Assembly (NCBI GenBank): GCA_036897485.1
Contig: JAYMTF010001182.1
Location: 1-25,586, forward strand
Length of the DNA stretch: 25,586 nucleotides
DNA from: Pelargonium nanum
Taxonomy: Eukaryota > Streptophyta > Magnoliopsida > Geraniales > Geraniaceae
Direction of reading: 5' to 3'
A model generated the notes under the pieces. The model saw only the letters and a program-made list of their open reading frames with translations, did no database searches and was not told the origin of the DNA. Made by a program: the position numbers and the translations under genes. Shown in pieces: positions 12,501 through 21,500 of the stretch. The stretch's first letter is position 1. Every line of letters starts with the position of its first letter.

Positions 12501-12986
12501 TACAAAATATGAAGGGGAATACATCTATATAGCATAGAGAAGGCTAAGAATCTCCTTATCTATTGGCAATTTACTTGTTCGTTTGTGTTCTCTGCATTTG
12601 AATGTCAGCTGTGCTTGTGTGTCATCTCGGGTACCGCTACCATTTGGAAAGACATTCTAGAAGCGTATTGATGTATAATTTTTTGTTATTATATATTTTC
12701 AGCTGCAACGTCACGGTCAAGAAATACTGTGAAAGTGGCCAAAGATGAGGATGATGATTTATGGGGTTCCATAGCTGCACCTGCTCCAAAAACAGCATCA
12801 AAACCTTTGAATGTGAAACCAGCTCGTGCAGCCAGTGACGACGATGACCCTTGGGCAGCTATTGCTGCTCCCCCACCAACCACGAAGGTGAAGCCTTTAT
12901 CGGCTGGAAGAGGTAGGGGAGCTAAACCTGCTGCTCCAAGACTGGGAGCACAAAGGATAAACCGGTCATCTTCACCAGGGATGTAA
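511..12986 (+). CDS. SCY1-like pseudokinase with HEAT/ARM repeats (CTEXP/At2g40730 type), 5' end outside window
   Basis: Exons: 511-583, 771-893, 1446-1554, 2010-2089, 3172-3253, 3942-4081, 4175-4285, 4706-4822, 4938-5027, 6691-6744, 6935-7009, 7219-7294, 7464-7563, 8699-8768, 10648-10718, 11282-11391, 11766-12014, 12703-12986. They join in one frame for 670 codons; the full family protein is about 800 residues. Seen: the pseudokinase C-lobe (LNNDCKLVHGNVCLASVVV, DSWGLGCLIYELFSG), with HGN where active kinases have HRD. HEAT/ARM repeats follow (LLPLLASALEFGSAAAPAL, VLPTVVKLFASNDRAIRVG, TRKRVLINAFTVRALRDTF), then an acidic Trp-containing tail ending SAGRGRGAKPA...SSPGM. Known of the family: SCYL/Cex1 proteins act in tRNA export and COPI/clathrin trafficking in the cytoplasm. 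Odd: an in-frame TAA at 1473-1475 replaces the expected Tyr, so this copy may be a null allele, a young pseudogene or a base-call error. No other damage was found, and every junction has GT-AG ends. Several introns hold transposons. Confidence 0.93.
894..2009 (+). other. Two introns of the SCY1-like gene without recognisable content
   Basis: Introns 894-1445 and 1555-2009 flank exon 1446-1554. Both start with GTAA and end in CAG. I see no repeat, RNA gene or coding fragment in them. Confidence 0.6.
1473..1475 (+). other. In-frame TAA stop in exon 3 of the SCY1-like gene
   Basis: Exon 1446-1554 reads QYEWLVGAQ, then TAA, then KPMELVKSDW. Family members as I recall them have a Tyr at this point (VGxQYKPME), so TAT or TAC to TAA would be a single third-position change. 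It is about the 75th codon of the visible part. Reading would stop in the pseudokinase domain and lose the HEAT repeats and tail. The residues after the stop are conserved in style, so the frame itself is not in doubt. Confidence 0.85.
2133..2403. repeat. Direct tandem duplication of about 135-140 bp
   Basis: Copy 1 is 2133-2272 and copy 2 is 2273-2403. Both contain GTATGTTCTTATACAT, TGTAGCCCACTAAAGTGCTG and CTTCAAATGTTTGTAGATGT. The duplication spans the left end of the hAT-like element at 2219, so the element's left terminus is present twice. Confidence 0.85.
2219..3055. mobile_element. Putative non-autonomous hAT-like element in an intron
   Basis: The left end (2219-2244) begins TAAGGCTTGTTTGGTT. 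The reverse complement of 3031-3055 begins TAAGGTGTTGTTTGGTT and continues with a shared TCTACT, giving imperfect terminal inverted repeats of about 25 bp. The TTGTTTGGTT ends resemble those common in small plant hAT-type elements. No transposase reading frame is present, and I found no clear 8-bp target duplication, so family assignment is tentative. The interior holds the W-box cluster at 2598-2799. It lies in intron 2090-3171 of the SCY1-like gene. Confidence 0.5.
2598..2799. promoter_or_regulatory. Cluster of seven W-box cores (TTGACC/T)
   Basis: TTGAC[C/T] on the plus strand lies at 2598, 2619, 2727, 2748 and 2794. Its reverse complement GGTCAA lies at 2664 and 2685. Near-matches GGTCGACCT occur at about 2771 and 2833. 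The W-box is the known binding core of WRKY factors. Whether this intronic, transposon-borne cluster is bound is inference. Confidence 0.5.
3254..3941 (+). other. Intron with an alternating purine-pyrimidine tract
   Basis: The intron lies between exons 3172-3253 and 3942-4081. At 3494-3521 it holds a run of about 28 bases alternating ACGCGCGTGCGCACGCGCAC and CA repeats, a type of sequence prone to left-handed Z-DNA. Nothing else was recognised. Confidence 0.7.
4419..4672. mobile_element. Palindromic MITE-like element in intron 4286-4705
   Basis: Ends are imperfect inverted repeats: GTTTGGATTCTTGG at 4419-4432, against ATTTGGAAACTTGG on the opposite strand near 4657-4670. The interior has nested inverted pairs, including a perfect 13-bp pair (GGATTTGAGCCAA near 4451 and TTGGCTCAAATCC near 4494) and CATTTGAAATT/AATTTCAAATG pairs. 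No coding capacity. Superfamily was not settled. Confidence 0.55.
5028..6690 (+). other. Long intron of the SCY1-like gene
   Basis: About 1.66 kb between exons 4938-5027 and 6691-6744. It contains a GT/GC-rich simple tract near 5486-5540 (alternating TGTGTG and CGCGCG) and the TRIM fossil at 6195-6505. The rest is AT-rich with no gene that I can support. Confidence 0.7.
6195..6505 (+). mobile_element. TRIM-type LTR retrotransposon fossil
   Basis: Two short direct terminal repeats of about 100 bp, at 6195 to about 6300 and 6409 to about 6505, both begin TGTTAA and share TACTAGTTG and CCTTCCACCTAT. By eye they agree at about 78% of the first 76 positions. Just after the left repeat, 6302-6312 (TAGTATCAGAG) resembles the initiator-Met-tRNA primer-binding site of plant LTR elements. 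A purine run (GAGAGGGG, 6401-6408) precedes the right repeat, where a polypurine tract is expected. The internal region is only about 100 bp with no coding, as in TRIM (terminal-repeat retrotransposon in miniature) elements. The divergence suggests an old insertion, probably ten million years or more at usual plant rates. Confidence 0.75.
7564..8698 (+). other. Long AT-rich intron, nothing recognised
   Basis: It separates exons 7464-7563 and 8699-8768. Apart from AT-rich sequence, I see no inverted-repeat termini, RNA gene or recognisable protein fragment. Confidence 0.6.
9372..9443 (-). tRNA. Plastid-type initiator tRNA-Met(CAU)-like sequence, probably a pseudogene
   Basis: Read on the minus strand, 72 bases fold like a tRNA. 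There is a GTAGAGCAGCTTGGTAAC D-arm region, a perfect 5-bp anticodon stem CAAGG/CCTTG around CCCATAA (anticodon CAU), and the T-arm ACGGGTTCATATCCCG. The D-arm, anticodon arm and AGGTCACGGGTTC region closely match plastid/bacterial trnfM as I recall it, and differ from plant cytosolic Met tRNAs. The acceptor stem is imperfect and the discriminator base is T, so function is doubtful. It most likely derives from organellar DNA inserted in the nucleus, and now lies inside the MULE-like element. Confidence 0.7.
9463..9485 (-). pseudogene. Second tRNA 3'-end-like fragment
   Basis: On the minus strand, TTCAAATCCCGTCTTTGCACC resembles the T-loop and acceptor 3' half of a tRNA, similar to the plastid trnfM end. 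It lies about 20 bp beyond the larger tRNA-like copy, in the same orientation. Short T-arm matches are common, so confidence is low. Confidence 0.3.
10719..12702 (+). other. Three introns of the SCY1-like gene without recognisable content
   Basis: Introns 10719-11281, 11392-11765 and 12015-12702 separate the exons for the Ser/Thr-rich linker and the acidic tail. They have T-rich acceptor regions and short homopolymer runs. No element boundaries or RNA genes were recognised. Confidence 0.55.
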
Positions 12987-14116
12987 TAGCGCAAGAGAAA
13001 AGAAAGTGAAAGTGATGAGTTGTGTAAATTCAAAATGATTCCATTGCCATGAGTTGCATATTCCAACATATATCAATTGATTTTTGTATTATTATTCTTT
13101 CAACAGAGTACTGTTTGCTGTGTTTTCAGTGAAGTGTAGTTTATTTCAGTACAGTTATAATGAGAAATGGTGTAAGCCTGTAAGGTGATTTAGTGAAGAA
13201 GCAATAGTAAAGTATCCATTATGCTATACAATACAACCATTTCTTGTTCTTTATGCCCTCTCTCAATTTCGTGAATGATCATTTGCTCTACGTATGAGGT
13301 AAAAGTAGAAACATAGAATTAGAGGTAAAAGTACAATTTACTCTTTATGCCATCAAGATTGTTCAAAATGGTTCTCTTACTATCCATTCGGTCTCAAATT
13401 AATGTTTTAATTTTATCTTCTTAGTATCCGTTTTGTTTTAAGTTGGTCAATCTTGTAATTGAACCGTTAAACTATGATGATAGAAAAATATTTTTATTTT
13501 ATTATTAAAATTAAATAATTTAAAAATATAATGTGGCATTGTCGTGGACATTACGTCAACATCAATAAGTGTCATATTTTTCTAGTTGAGTACAAATATT
13601 TTTATTCAAATGTAAAATATATTTACCATTAATCTAATAGAAGAGATGAGAAATGACTGCCCCAATTGATAAGAAAATGACAATTGATTTTTTTTTATAA
13701 AAAAAAAAATCAGCTCAAGAGATTTGTAAATTTCCCGTATATTTTTATTTTGTCAAAATTTGAACTTGTGAGAAGAAAAGAAAAGATAAAGTTTTTTTAA
13801 AAAAAAATAAATAATATAAAATACTTAACAGTCGAGATCTAAATCACGAGTAGTAAAGTGTTGAAAGATGAGGTATATGTGCATAATGTTTTGATTTAAT
13901 GGCATAAAATATTCTGTATGTTGTTCAATAAAATCTTCATAAATGATAGTGTAACTCATACTAATTTAGAGTGTCGAAATTAAATTAAAATGGAATAATG
14001 TTAATATATTTGCACGACATAGAATGTGTAAGAAATCGTAGATCATAACATTCAGACCCAATTTCACCGTTTCCGCATTCAACTCTGACAGAATCAGCAA
14101 GAAGAGCGAGAGAGAA
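12987..14116. other. Intergenic spacer: SCY1-like 3' UTR, AT-rich repeat remnant, TMEM87-like upstream region
   Basis: The first few hundred bases are probably the 3' UTR of the SCY1-like gene. The stretch from about 13310 to 13650 is very AT-rich and has the look of a decayed plant repeat, but no termini could be fixed. At 13686-13711 there is a near-perfect hairpin, GATTTTTTTTTATA followed by an A-run and ATC. About 14040-14116 is the likely 5' UTR of the next gene; no convincing TATA box was settled. Confidence 0.5.
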
Positions 14117-17100
14117 ATGCGTGAGAGCAGTGTTGAAGATGATCTGTCGTCGTCGTCGTCTTCGTCAACATCGACTTGTTCTTGTTCTGGGTATACAAAT
14201 ATAATACCAAAACTTGTAATTATCACTGTCTATTTGAGCTCCTACTGGATCACACAAGTGGGTGCTTCGATTCACGCCTACGACAACGAGACTTTCATTC
14301 ATCGATCCAATTCCTTCTTCTTCCATGGCGGAAGTGAAGGTCTCTATGCTTCCCGCGTTCACGCCCCCAACAATCCTTCTTCTTCTGAAGACAAACCCCT
14401 CTACGGCAAGTCCTTCATCAGGTACCTTTCAATCTCTGTGTTTCAATTCTCTATATATTTCGTAACATTGCTGGATTCATCACTGTTTTTGGAGTAAACT
14501 GCTTTCGAATTGAAATGGGTTGCTCTCAATTTGTCTCTCTTTTTTTTAAATAAAAAAAAGGTTATGCTATATATGTTATGAAATTCTTGGGACTATAATT
14601 GCTCTTCCTTTGATGTTAAAATTGATTTCTTATTTGTCTTCTCAAATTTCCTTCCGATGGTGCATATTATAAGCATTTTGTTCATGTCTGTAGTCACTCT
14701 TGCATCAGTTCCATCCATGATTCATGCCCATCTTGTTGTTCTATATTAGTTGAGATCAGTGGGTTGAATGGCCATATGTAAATTTTCTGAATTGATTATA
14801 TTTTTTGCTTTGAGAAATGATGATGGATCCAAGTGTCTTAAGTTTTCATGTCTTAGTACTAAAAAATGGTCATGTTTCTGGGCATGTCCATCCAAAACAA
14901 ATGAGTCATGTCTCAAGTGTGTTAAGTGTCCATGTTTTACAGTTCCTGCATCGTGTCTATTATCAGGTTTGAGTCAATCACCTTTAGAAGAACAAAAGAG
15001 TCAACTGAAAAGAAAAATGAGATGCAGCAAAGGACGGGATTAGTTGAAGCTGTAATAGTTGAGGTCAAGGACAGGGCTAAGATTGGGGGGTCTTACCTGC
15101 ATTCTGATGCAATATGTTGCACCCCTGAACTTGCCAAGGATGGATCCTGCAAGGTTGGAGAGGTGATCATTCGCCTAGGCCCGGATGATTCTAATGGGCC
15201 TAAGCGAATTCAGACTTTCTTTGAAGGAAAAAATGAAGAGGCGAACATGGAGCTTCAGACTATTGAGATCAACAGTACGGGCATGTACTATCTGTATTTT
15301 ATGTTTTGTGATCCAGAGCTCAAGGGTACAATAATCAGTGGAAGAACTGTCTGGAGGAATCCGGAAGGTTATCTTCCGGGAAAGATGGCACCTCTGATGA
15401 CATTTTTCGGCCTAATGTCTTTAGCTTATCTTGTTCTTGGCCTTTTTTGGTTTCTCCGGTTTGTTCGGTACTGGAAAGATATTATACAGTTGCACTTCCA
15501 CATCACTGCTGTCATTGGTCTAGGGATGTGCGAGATGGCTTTCTGGTACTTTGAATACGCCAATTTCAATTCCACGGGAAGCAGACCAATGGGAATTACT
15601 CTGTGGGCAGTTACTTTCAGTGCTGTTAAGAAGACTGTTTCCCGTCTTCTACTTTTAGTGGTTTCAATGGGCTATGGCGTAGTGCGGCCAACACTTGGCG
15701 GTATAACTTGGAAAGTACTCCTTCTTGGGGCTATGTACTTTGTTGCTTCAGAAGCTCTTGAGCTTTTTGAACATTTGGGGAATATCAATGACTTCTCTGG
15801 GAAAGCAAAGCTTTTTTTTGTGCTACCTGTTGCTCTATTAGATGCTTGTTTTATTCTTTGGATCTTTTCATCATTGTCTAGCACTCTGGAGAAGCTTCAG
15901 GTAACCTTATTGCTTTATCTTGATTTCTTCATGCAATCACAATGTACATTTGAATAGTAAGCATTACATAAATTTGCATCTGGTGAAGAAAATAAATCAA
16001 TGTGATACTACAAATGTATATAGTTAAGCAGTTCATATATGTTATATTAGATACAATGGAGAACATGTGGAATGGTATTTTCGGTTCATTTAAGGGAGTT
16101 TTATCTCAGTTTTTTGGGATAGTACATGTGTCGAAAACTATAATTAAGTTGGGGGTTATTGTATCAGCCTTTGCCCATTACAAATAAGATATACTCTCTA
16201 TGAAAGGAGTGGTGGTGAACCCATTCAGTATAAATGTTGCACAAATCCCTAATTTTCTAGAGGTTAGAATAGGCTACACTTCAAAATATTGCTTGCTGCT
16301 AAAGGTATTTACTATTCACTTTTATAGTGTTCAGATTGACATGATAATAATTTCTGCTTTCTTATAATCCAACCCAGTGTGACTTGGCTTTGTGTGATGC
16401 AACTATTCAGTTTAATCCTTTTCTCCATTATGTTCATAGATGCGAAGAAGCACGGTCAAACTTGAGCTCTACAGGAAGTTTACCAATGCCCTTGCAGTAT
16501 CAGTGCTGCTTTCTGTTGCTTGGATTGGCTATGAGGTGGCTTTTCTTTGTTTTTCTCTTATTGTTCTGTTTAGATCCCGGTGTGGATAATGATGAAGATA
16601 ACAATAGTTGTTTCTGCTCCGCAAGCATGCATAAAATCCCATTATTCCAACAAGTTGTAACTGTTCTCAATCTCAAAACTTAATAGCATCCAAGTTTAAT
16701 AGTTTCTCTTCATTGATCTTTTCCTTGGCATCGGTGATTTGGAACTGCATTGCACTCTCGTCCAACTCTTTGCCAATTAAGTCACTTTACAAGTTTACAC
16801 ACTCTATAACATTAAAAAAAAAAAAATCTATTTCCCCCTCATTTCACCTTGTTAAATTACATAAGTTATTTACTCATAACTAAGCTCCCTGTTTGTTGTT
16901 GACTCAGTTGTACTTCAACGCAACTGACCCATTGAGTGAGCTGTGGCGTAGAGCCTGGATCATCCCAGCTTTCTGGACGCTGCTTGCTTATATACTATTG
17001 GTGGTAGTATGTGTTCTCTGGGCTCCTTCACAGAACCCAACTAGGTACTCTCTATGAACTTACCATTATTTTTTTGCAGACTTTTGCTACTCATATAGGC

Positions 17101-17695
17101 ACTGGAAATATACGGGATTGCATGTGGAAATATCTTACTCGACTCTATCATTTCATCCTAGTTCCGATTATTTGTCCAAAAAGTTTGTCTTACCAGGAAT
17201 GCTTTCTTATATACCCTTGATTGATAATTAAGTTAAATGTATGGCTGAAGCAATTAAAGAGGCAGCAGTGCTAGAATTGATTTAAAATTTTGGTGTGTCA
17301 TCAAAGTAAATACCTTTTCTTAAACAAGGAGCCATATGAAGAAAAAAAAGGATGAAATGAAGTGGCACCTTTTTCTTACAACATTTCTACCCTTGAAGTT
17401 TGACTTGCGTCTAAAATGTGATTTTAATACCGAATCAAATTTAAGATCATCATCATCTGAAGGGATTGGGAAGTTCATGTTTATTTGATTTGACTTCTTC
17501 CTCTTCTTCAAAAGAACGTTTCAGAAGGGAGTTATGAGTGATATCTGATTTCATTCGGGGTTTTGCAGATATGCCTACTCAGAAGAGACGGGGGATGACC
17601 TTGAAGAGGAGGGTATCTCGCTCACAGTCACCGGTGCTGCAGTTAAGGTGGCTGGAGATTTAACTACTAGAAAGAAAGGGCTGGAGACTTTCTAG
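14117..17695 (+). CDS. TMEM87-like lung seven transmembrane receptor family protein
   Basis: Exons 14117-14421, 14967-15900, 16440-16535, 16908-17044 and 17569-17695 join in one frame to 532 residues, with GT-AG introns throughout. The ATG at 14117 is the first in this frame after a likely 5' UTR. It is followed by a Ser-rich run and a hydrophobic signal-like segment (about residues 29-50). A lumenal domain with paired cysteines (AICC, CDPEL) follows. Then comes a seven-helix bundle from about residue 190, beginning GYLPGKMAPLMTFFGLMSLA and including HFHITAVIGLGMCEMAFWY and MGYGVVRPTLGG. The acidic cytosolic tail ends KKGLETF. TMEM87/GPR107-type proteins sit in Golgi/endosomal membranes and have a GOLD-like lumenal domain; in animals they are tied to endosome-to-Golgi transport and ion conduction. 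Exact plant role unknown. No defect seen. It converges tail-to-tail with the response regulator gene downstream. Confidence 0.93.
14422..17568 (+). other. Four introns of the TMEM87-like gene
   Basis: Introns are 14422-14966, 15901-16439, 16536-16907 and 17045-17568. None shows inverted-repeat termini, RNA genes or coding fragments that I can support. Confidence 0.55.
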
Positions 17696-19312
17696 CGTAC
17701 CGAAACATCTTGTGTCTGGACTTGTTGATGTTGTAAAGGACAGGAGAGAATAACGCTAAGGCCCTTCCTTCTCGGGTCATCAAGCACATCTATATCGGAG
17801 ATTGCCTATGTGTCATACCTCATGTTCAGAGAGGCGAAGCCACCGGGAGGGCCAGTTACAGTGAGGTCATGATCTCACCTTCAAATTTTGTTTCAGTACA
17901 ATACTATACAATATACTTTCTTGTTTGTTTACAATTTCAATTTCTACTTACTATATCTATAAGCAAAAGAGAAGGTTTGATATTTTTTCTCAAACCAAGT
18001 TAGGAACAGAAGTGGTTATAAAGAGGAACCTTATGATAAACATCAATTCTCTTATGATCTGAATGGAAATTTCATCAAGCACTGCAAAAGCTACACCTGA
18101 GGTGTAGTGGTTCTGTCTTCTGTGCATTGCTTTTTTCACACATCACAAAACCTCCATTTGAGGTTCTTTTAAGTTTAAAGCTTTCACCGAATCTTCTTGC
18201 TTAAAGATCTTCAAATATGATTTCAATCTGTAGCTTCTTTCTCATACAGCCCAACACAACAGTTACTTGTTTGTGGCTGCTAAATGAGTTGATACTTGGT
18301 TTTTGTGACTATTTATCACTCTTATATGTGTACTTAATAACTGAAAAACACAATTATGAGAAAATTCATTCCCAACTCTTCCAGTTACCAGAGTTTGGAT
18401 TAAAATTTTGATGGCTCAATTCTTATGTAATTTTGTTTGGATCAAGAAAAGTAATTATTTATCATTTGAAATTAATAAATGCTGTCAAAAGATATTAAAA
18501 AAAATATTTGGTATTTAAAGATCTAAAATCACACGTAAGTGTGCATTATTTGGTGAAACGAAGTCGGTAATTGTGTTTCTGTTTGCAGGGGAAAAACTTC
18601 GAGCAGAAGTTAATGAATTTATTTTCCTATTTTCTCATACATTATTTTGAAAACTTAAAACTTGTAATAGCGTTCCTCCCATATAAATCTCAATTGGATA
18701 TTCAAGCACAAAATTACAACTTTTTGAAGTTTAACTCATAATATAAAAGTGAAGAAATAGAAAGGAGAATTCTATTTCATCAATTTTAGGTGAGAATCAA
18801 ACTGTTTATGAGCTAAAGAATGACAATGAGAATAGAAAGAAGTGAGTTCTGATCCAAACATCGTCAACAAAAATTTCATTCTTCATTTCCCTTCACAAAC
18901 CAAAATCACTGATCCACTGTGCATGTGATGATCAATTACAAACCAGCAATAACAAATAAAAGAGGGCACTTCAGAATCTGACAATTACCCTGCAATTAGG
19001 TTACTTAATTTTCCATCATTACCCACTTTAGTTTGTAAAGTTAGCAAAGAAATGACATTTCTCAGACAACAAATTGTAATGGGAGAAGCAGCAGCCAAAG
19101 AGAACAGAACAAAACCTTGGAAGAGACAGTATACAGAACACAAACATATATTTGTTGCTACCTATCCTTAAACAGAACGAAAAGTATTCATTAACTGAGT
19201 GAGCATAAGGTTTGAGCAAAACAAAACAAAACTAATTAGCAGCTTCCTGTAGCTACCTCTCTACCAAAAAAAGATAAAAACCTTATAAGCTTCTTGCATC
19301 ACTACACATATA
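17696..19312. other. Convergent intergenic spacer
   Basis: It lies between the stop codons of the TMEM87-like gene (plus) and the response regulator (minus), so it should hold both 3' UTRs. A short perfect hairpin CTACACCTGAGGTGTAG sits at 18091-18107. From about 18400 to 19000 it is AT-rich. No gene or bounded repeat is evident. Confidence 0.6.
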
Positions 19313-20070
19313 TCAAATAACTTCTCTCAGCCTCTTCACATCTGATTGTTTCAGAGGCTTTAGCATGAACATGTGAGCTCCTTCCTCCAAGCACCTACAC
19401 ATGTTTTTGTATTCATCATTAGTTCACATTTCTTCAAATAACAAACCATAATAATGTACAAAACATAGGCTGTAACATTAGTAAATTACTCGTTAATGCG
19501 AGTTGGGACATTCTCAGAAGACATGATCACAACTGGAATCTCCCTCATCACAGATGATTCCTGCACACACATTGATAATGTTATGATATTTTGATGGTTA
19601 AAGAGACCAAACCAAAATAGAAGTAAAAAAAAATACCTTGATTTTCTTGAGAAGCTCATAACCTGTCATTTCTGGCATACAATAATCAGTGATTATCAGA
19701 TTAACCTTGGAGACCTGAAAATGGGTTGAAACAGAAGCTAATCAAAAACCCATTTCATGCATTGATGATCCAAAACAAATAGCCATAGTATGTAACATAC
19801 ACTAGTCCTCTGCTGATGATCTCCCAATCCCAAATACTCCAATGCCTTGAGCCCATTTTCTGCAGTAGTCACTGCACACACAAGCCATAACAAACATTTA
19901 CTGATATGAACTCACTAATGAATCAAACACTGAAAAAAGTAAACAATACCTTTGTAAGATGATTTCTTGAGAAGCTTTTCGACTAGTTTTCGATCGATGA
20001 CACTGTCATCAACAGCAAGAACATGAGGCTCCTCCATTTCAGAAGAAGAAGAAGAACCAAAACTACCCAT
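19313..20070 (-). CDS. Type-A response regulator, ARR16/ARR17-like
   Basis: Minus-strand exons 20070-19950, 19871-19801, 19714-19637, 19560-19490 and 19394-19313 give 140 residues. The whole product is one receiver domain with a Ser-rich N-terminus and almost no C-terminal extension, as in type-A regulators. Visible receiver residues: the acidic pair Asp21-Asp22 (LAVDDS), phospho-acceptor Asp74 (LIITDYCMP), the conserved Ser/Thr region (VVIMSSEN) and Lys126 (MLKPLK). [19 protein letters not shown] and CMPEMTG resemble ARR16/ARR17 more than ARR5/6/7. Known role: accepts phosphate from His-phosphotransfer proteins and dampens cytokinin signalling; usually induced by cytokinin. No DNA-binding domain. 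ATG at 20070 is chosen because it starts the Ser-rich leader; Met12 is an alternative. All key residues are intact. ARR16-type genes belong in the At2g40660-40730 neighbourhood, matching the flanks here. Confidence 0.94.
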
Positions 20071-20213
20071 GTAATGGAACAAGAACTACAAGAAGGTGAA
20101 GCAGCAATAAAAAATAAAAAAAAAGCAGAGAAGTTTTGTTCTCTTCTGGTCTGGAATGTACTAACAATGGTACTAATAAATATCAGACCAAACAAACGCA
20201 GTTTCTCTGACAC
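19983..20213 (-). other. Upstream ORF overlapping the ARR start codon
   Basis: In the presumed 5' leader, an ATG at 20213 opens a 76-codon frame. It runs past the main ATG at 20070, in another frame, and stops at 19983 inside exon 1. If retained in mRNA it should reduce translation of the regulator. A good acceptor-like site lies just before the main ATG on the minus strand (pyrimidine-rich, then CTTCTTGTAG, ending near 20087), so a leader intron could remove the upstream ATG. Confidence 0.45.
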
Positions 20214-20272
20214 ACAACAATAAATTTAAGATTTACAGAAACAAGAAAACAAACAAAACACAGACACACACG

Positions 20273-20279
20273 AGATACG
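20273..20279 (+). promoter_or_regulatory. AGATACG, possible type-B ARR site
   Basis: AGATACG matches the core bound by type-B response regulators, which normally activate type-A genes. Several shorter AGAT[T/C] motifs lie nearby, for instance AGATT near 20467 and AAGATCC near 20286. The short motifs are frequent by chance, so the regulatory reading is inference. Confidence 0.4.
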
Positions 20280-20338
20280 TATGAAAGATCCTAATGAAAA
20301 CTTGAAATGTGGTCTCTCTGCTGTTGTCTCTGTCTACA

Positions 20339-20347
20339 TATTTATAG
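20339..20347 (-). promoter_or_regulatory. TATA box of the ARR16/17-like gene
   Basis: The minus strand reads CTATAAATA at 20347-20339, about 270 bp upstream of the ATG. A start of transcription near 20310 would give a leader of roughly 240 bases. Confidence 0.6.
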
Positions 20348-20601
20348 AGAAAAGAGGAGCCATGAATAAGGAGGTAGGTGAGAGTGTGATTTTGTTGGAG
20401 ATATGGTGAGAAATTTTAGAAAACAGAGAATCAGACAGAGACTCGCATAACAAGAAGGAAGAGGAAGATTAAGAAGATATATAGAATCAAAAGTCACAGA
20501 TATTTCGTGATCCTTTTTGGGTTTCTCTTTGATTTGATTCAGTTGCCATCTTTATTTTCTGACTCTGATATATTACAAGATGATCTCATTACAGAATCAC
20601 C

Positions 20602-20620
20602 ATCTCTCTCTCTCTCTCTT
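20602..20620. repeat. CT/GA microsatellite
   Basis: A run of CT dinucleotides about 530 bp upstream of the response regulator ATG; such tracts are common in plant promoters. Confidence 0.7.
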
Positions 20621-20905
20621 CTCAAACTAATACATGAGAATTTGGACCACCTCTGAAGCCTTTTTTTTTTAAACCTTACCATCCTATATATATAATATAA
20701 ATGTTGCTATTTAATGCCATGCAACTACTTTGTAGTGCTCAACAAGAAAGAAATTAATGAAGAGGTCAATTCTTTTTTATTGCTATGTCCTTATATGTAA
20801 TGTGCTGAGATGACACACATGAAACAGTTGCATATTCTGCTTAAAATTAGTAAGTTACATAACTCAACAAAAACTAATGAAGTGTAAGGTTAGGACAAGA
20901 ACCTA

Positions 20906-21500
20906 AGTGTGTGTTTGGTATCACTAGTGTTTCCTTAATTAAGAAGGTGACACTTAAGGAAAATTTAAAGGACTGCATTTATCTGTTCGGTAAAATATAT
21001 AAAATTGTGACTTAGAGAATGCTAGCTCCAGCAAAGCTTCTTTAAGGAGCTGATTCCTACATGAGCTCAATGTCTCCTGTGGGATTTTTTATTTTTAATG
21101 AAGATGAGAGATAAGTAAATTACATTTTTGCCCTCATAAAATGTAGATAAGGTCGACTTGATTGGCTAATAAGGCTAACCATTTCTATTCACTGATATGT
21201 GAAATGTTACATGTTATTTCTCATATGAGGTCGACTGAAGTCAATATGTTATAGTAGTTTAAATTATTCAGTTAATACATATGTTGGTTATAATTTATTA
21301 TGATTTACATAGAACATCTTATATGTAATGTTTGGTATCATTAAGTTGTTTCTTAAATATCTCCATGTCCATTTTGGTCATTTCAACAATCGATGTCTCC
21401 TTACAGTTGTTTCGATTTGAACATAATATTGCACTAAACTCAACTTTACGGAACAACTACTTAGAGTTTTACAGTAGTTTTACCAAACAAGGCCTAAATC
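20906..21500. mobile_element. Putative non-autonomous TIR element (hAT-like ends)
   Basis: The left end GTGTGTGTTTGGTATCACTA (about 20907) and the reverse complement of the right end, GCCTTGTTTGGTAAAACTAC (about 21474-21493), are imperfect inverted repeats. A second left-type end, TGTTTGGTATCATTAAG, occurs at about 21330. This suggests either a nested shorter copy (about 21330-21491) or an internal duplication. The middle has AGGTCGACTT motifs like those in the intronic element at 2219-3055. No transposase frame. Confidence 0.4.

Noticed and set aside
12689-13069. Minus-strand open frame of 126 codons
   Set aside because: It is the antisense shadow of the last SCY1-like exon, which has clear family sequence on the plus strand.
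14165-14465. Alternative starts and other-frame ORFs over the first TMEM87-like exon
   Set aside because: Only the frame from 14117 joins exon 14967-15900 in phase and gives a signal-like segment followed by the lumenal domain.
15901-15957. Read-through of TMEM87-like exon 2 past 15900
   Set aside because: The extension is intron sequence after a GTAACC donor; the next exon at 16440 continues the membrane domain in phase.
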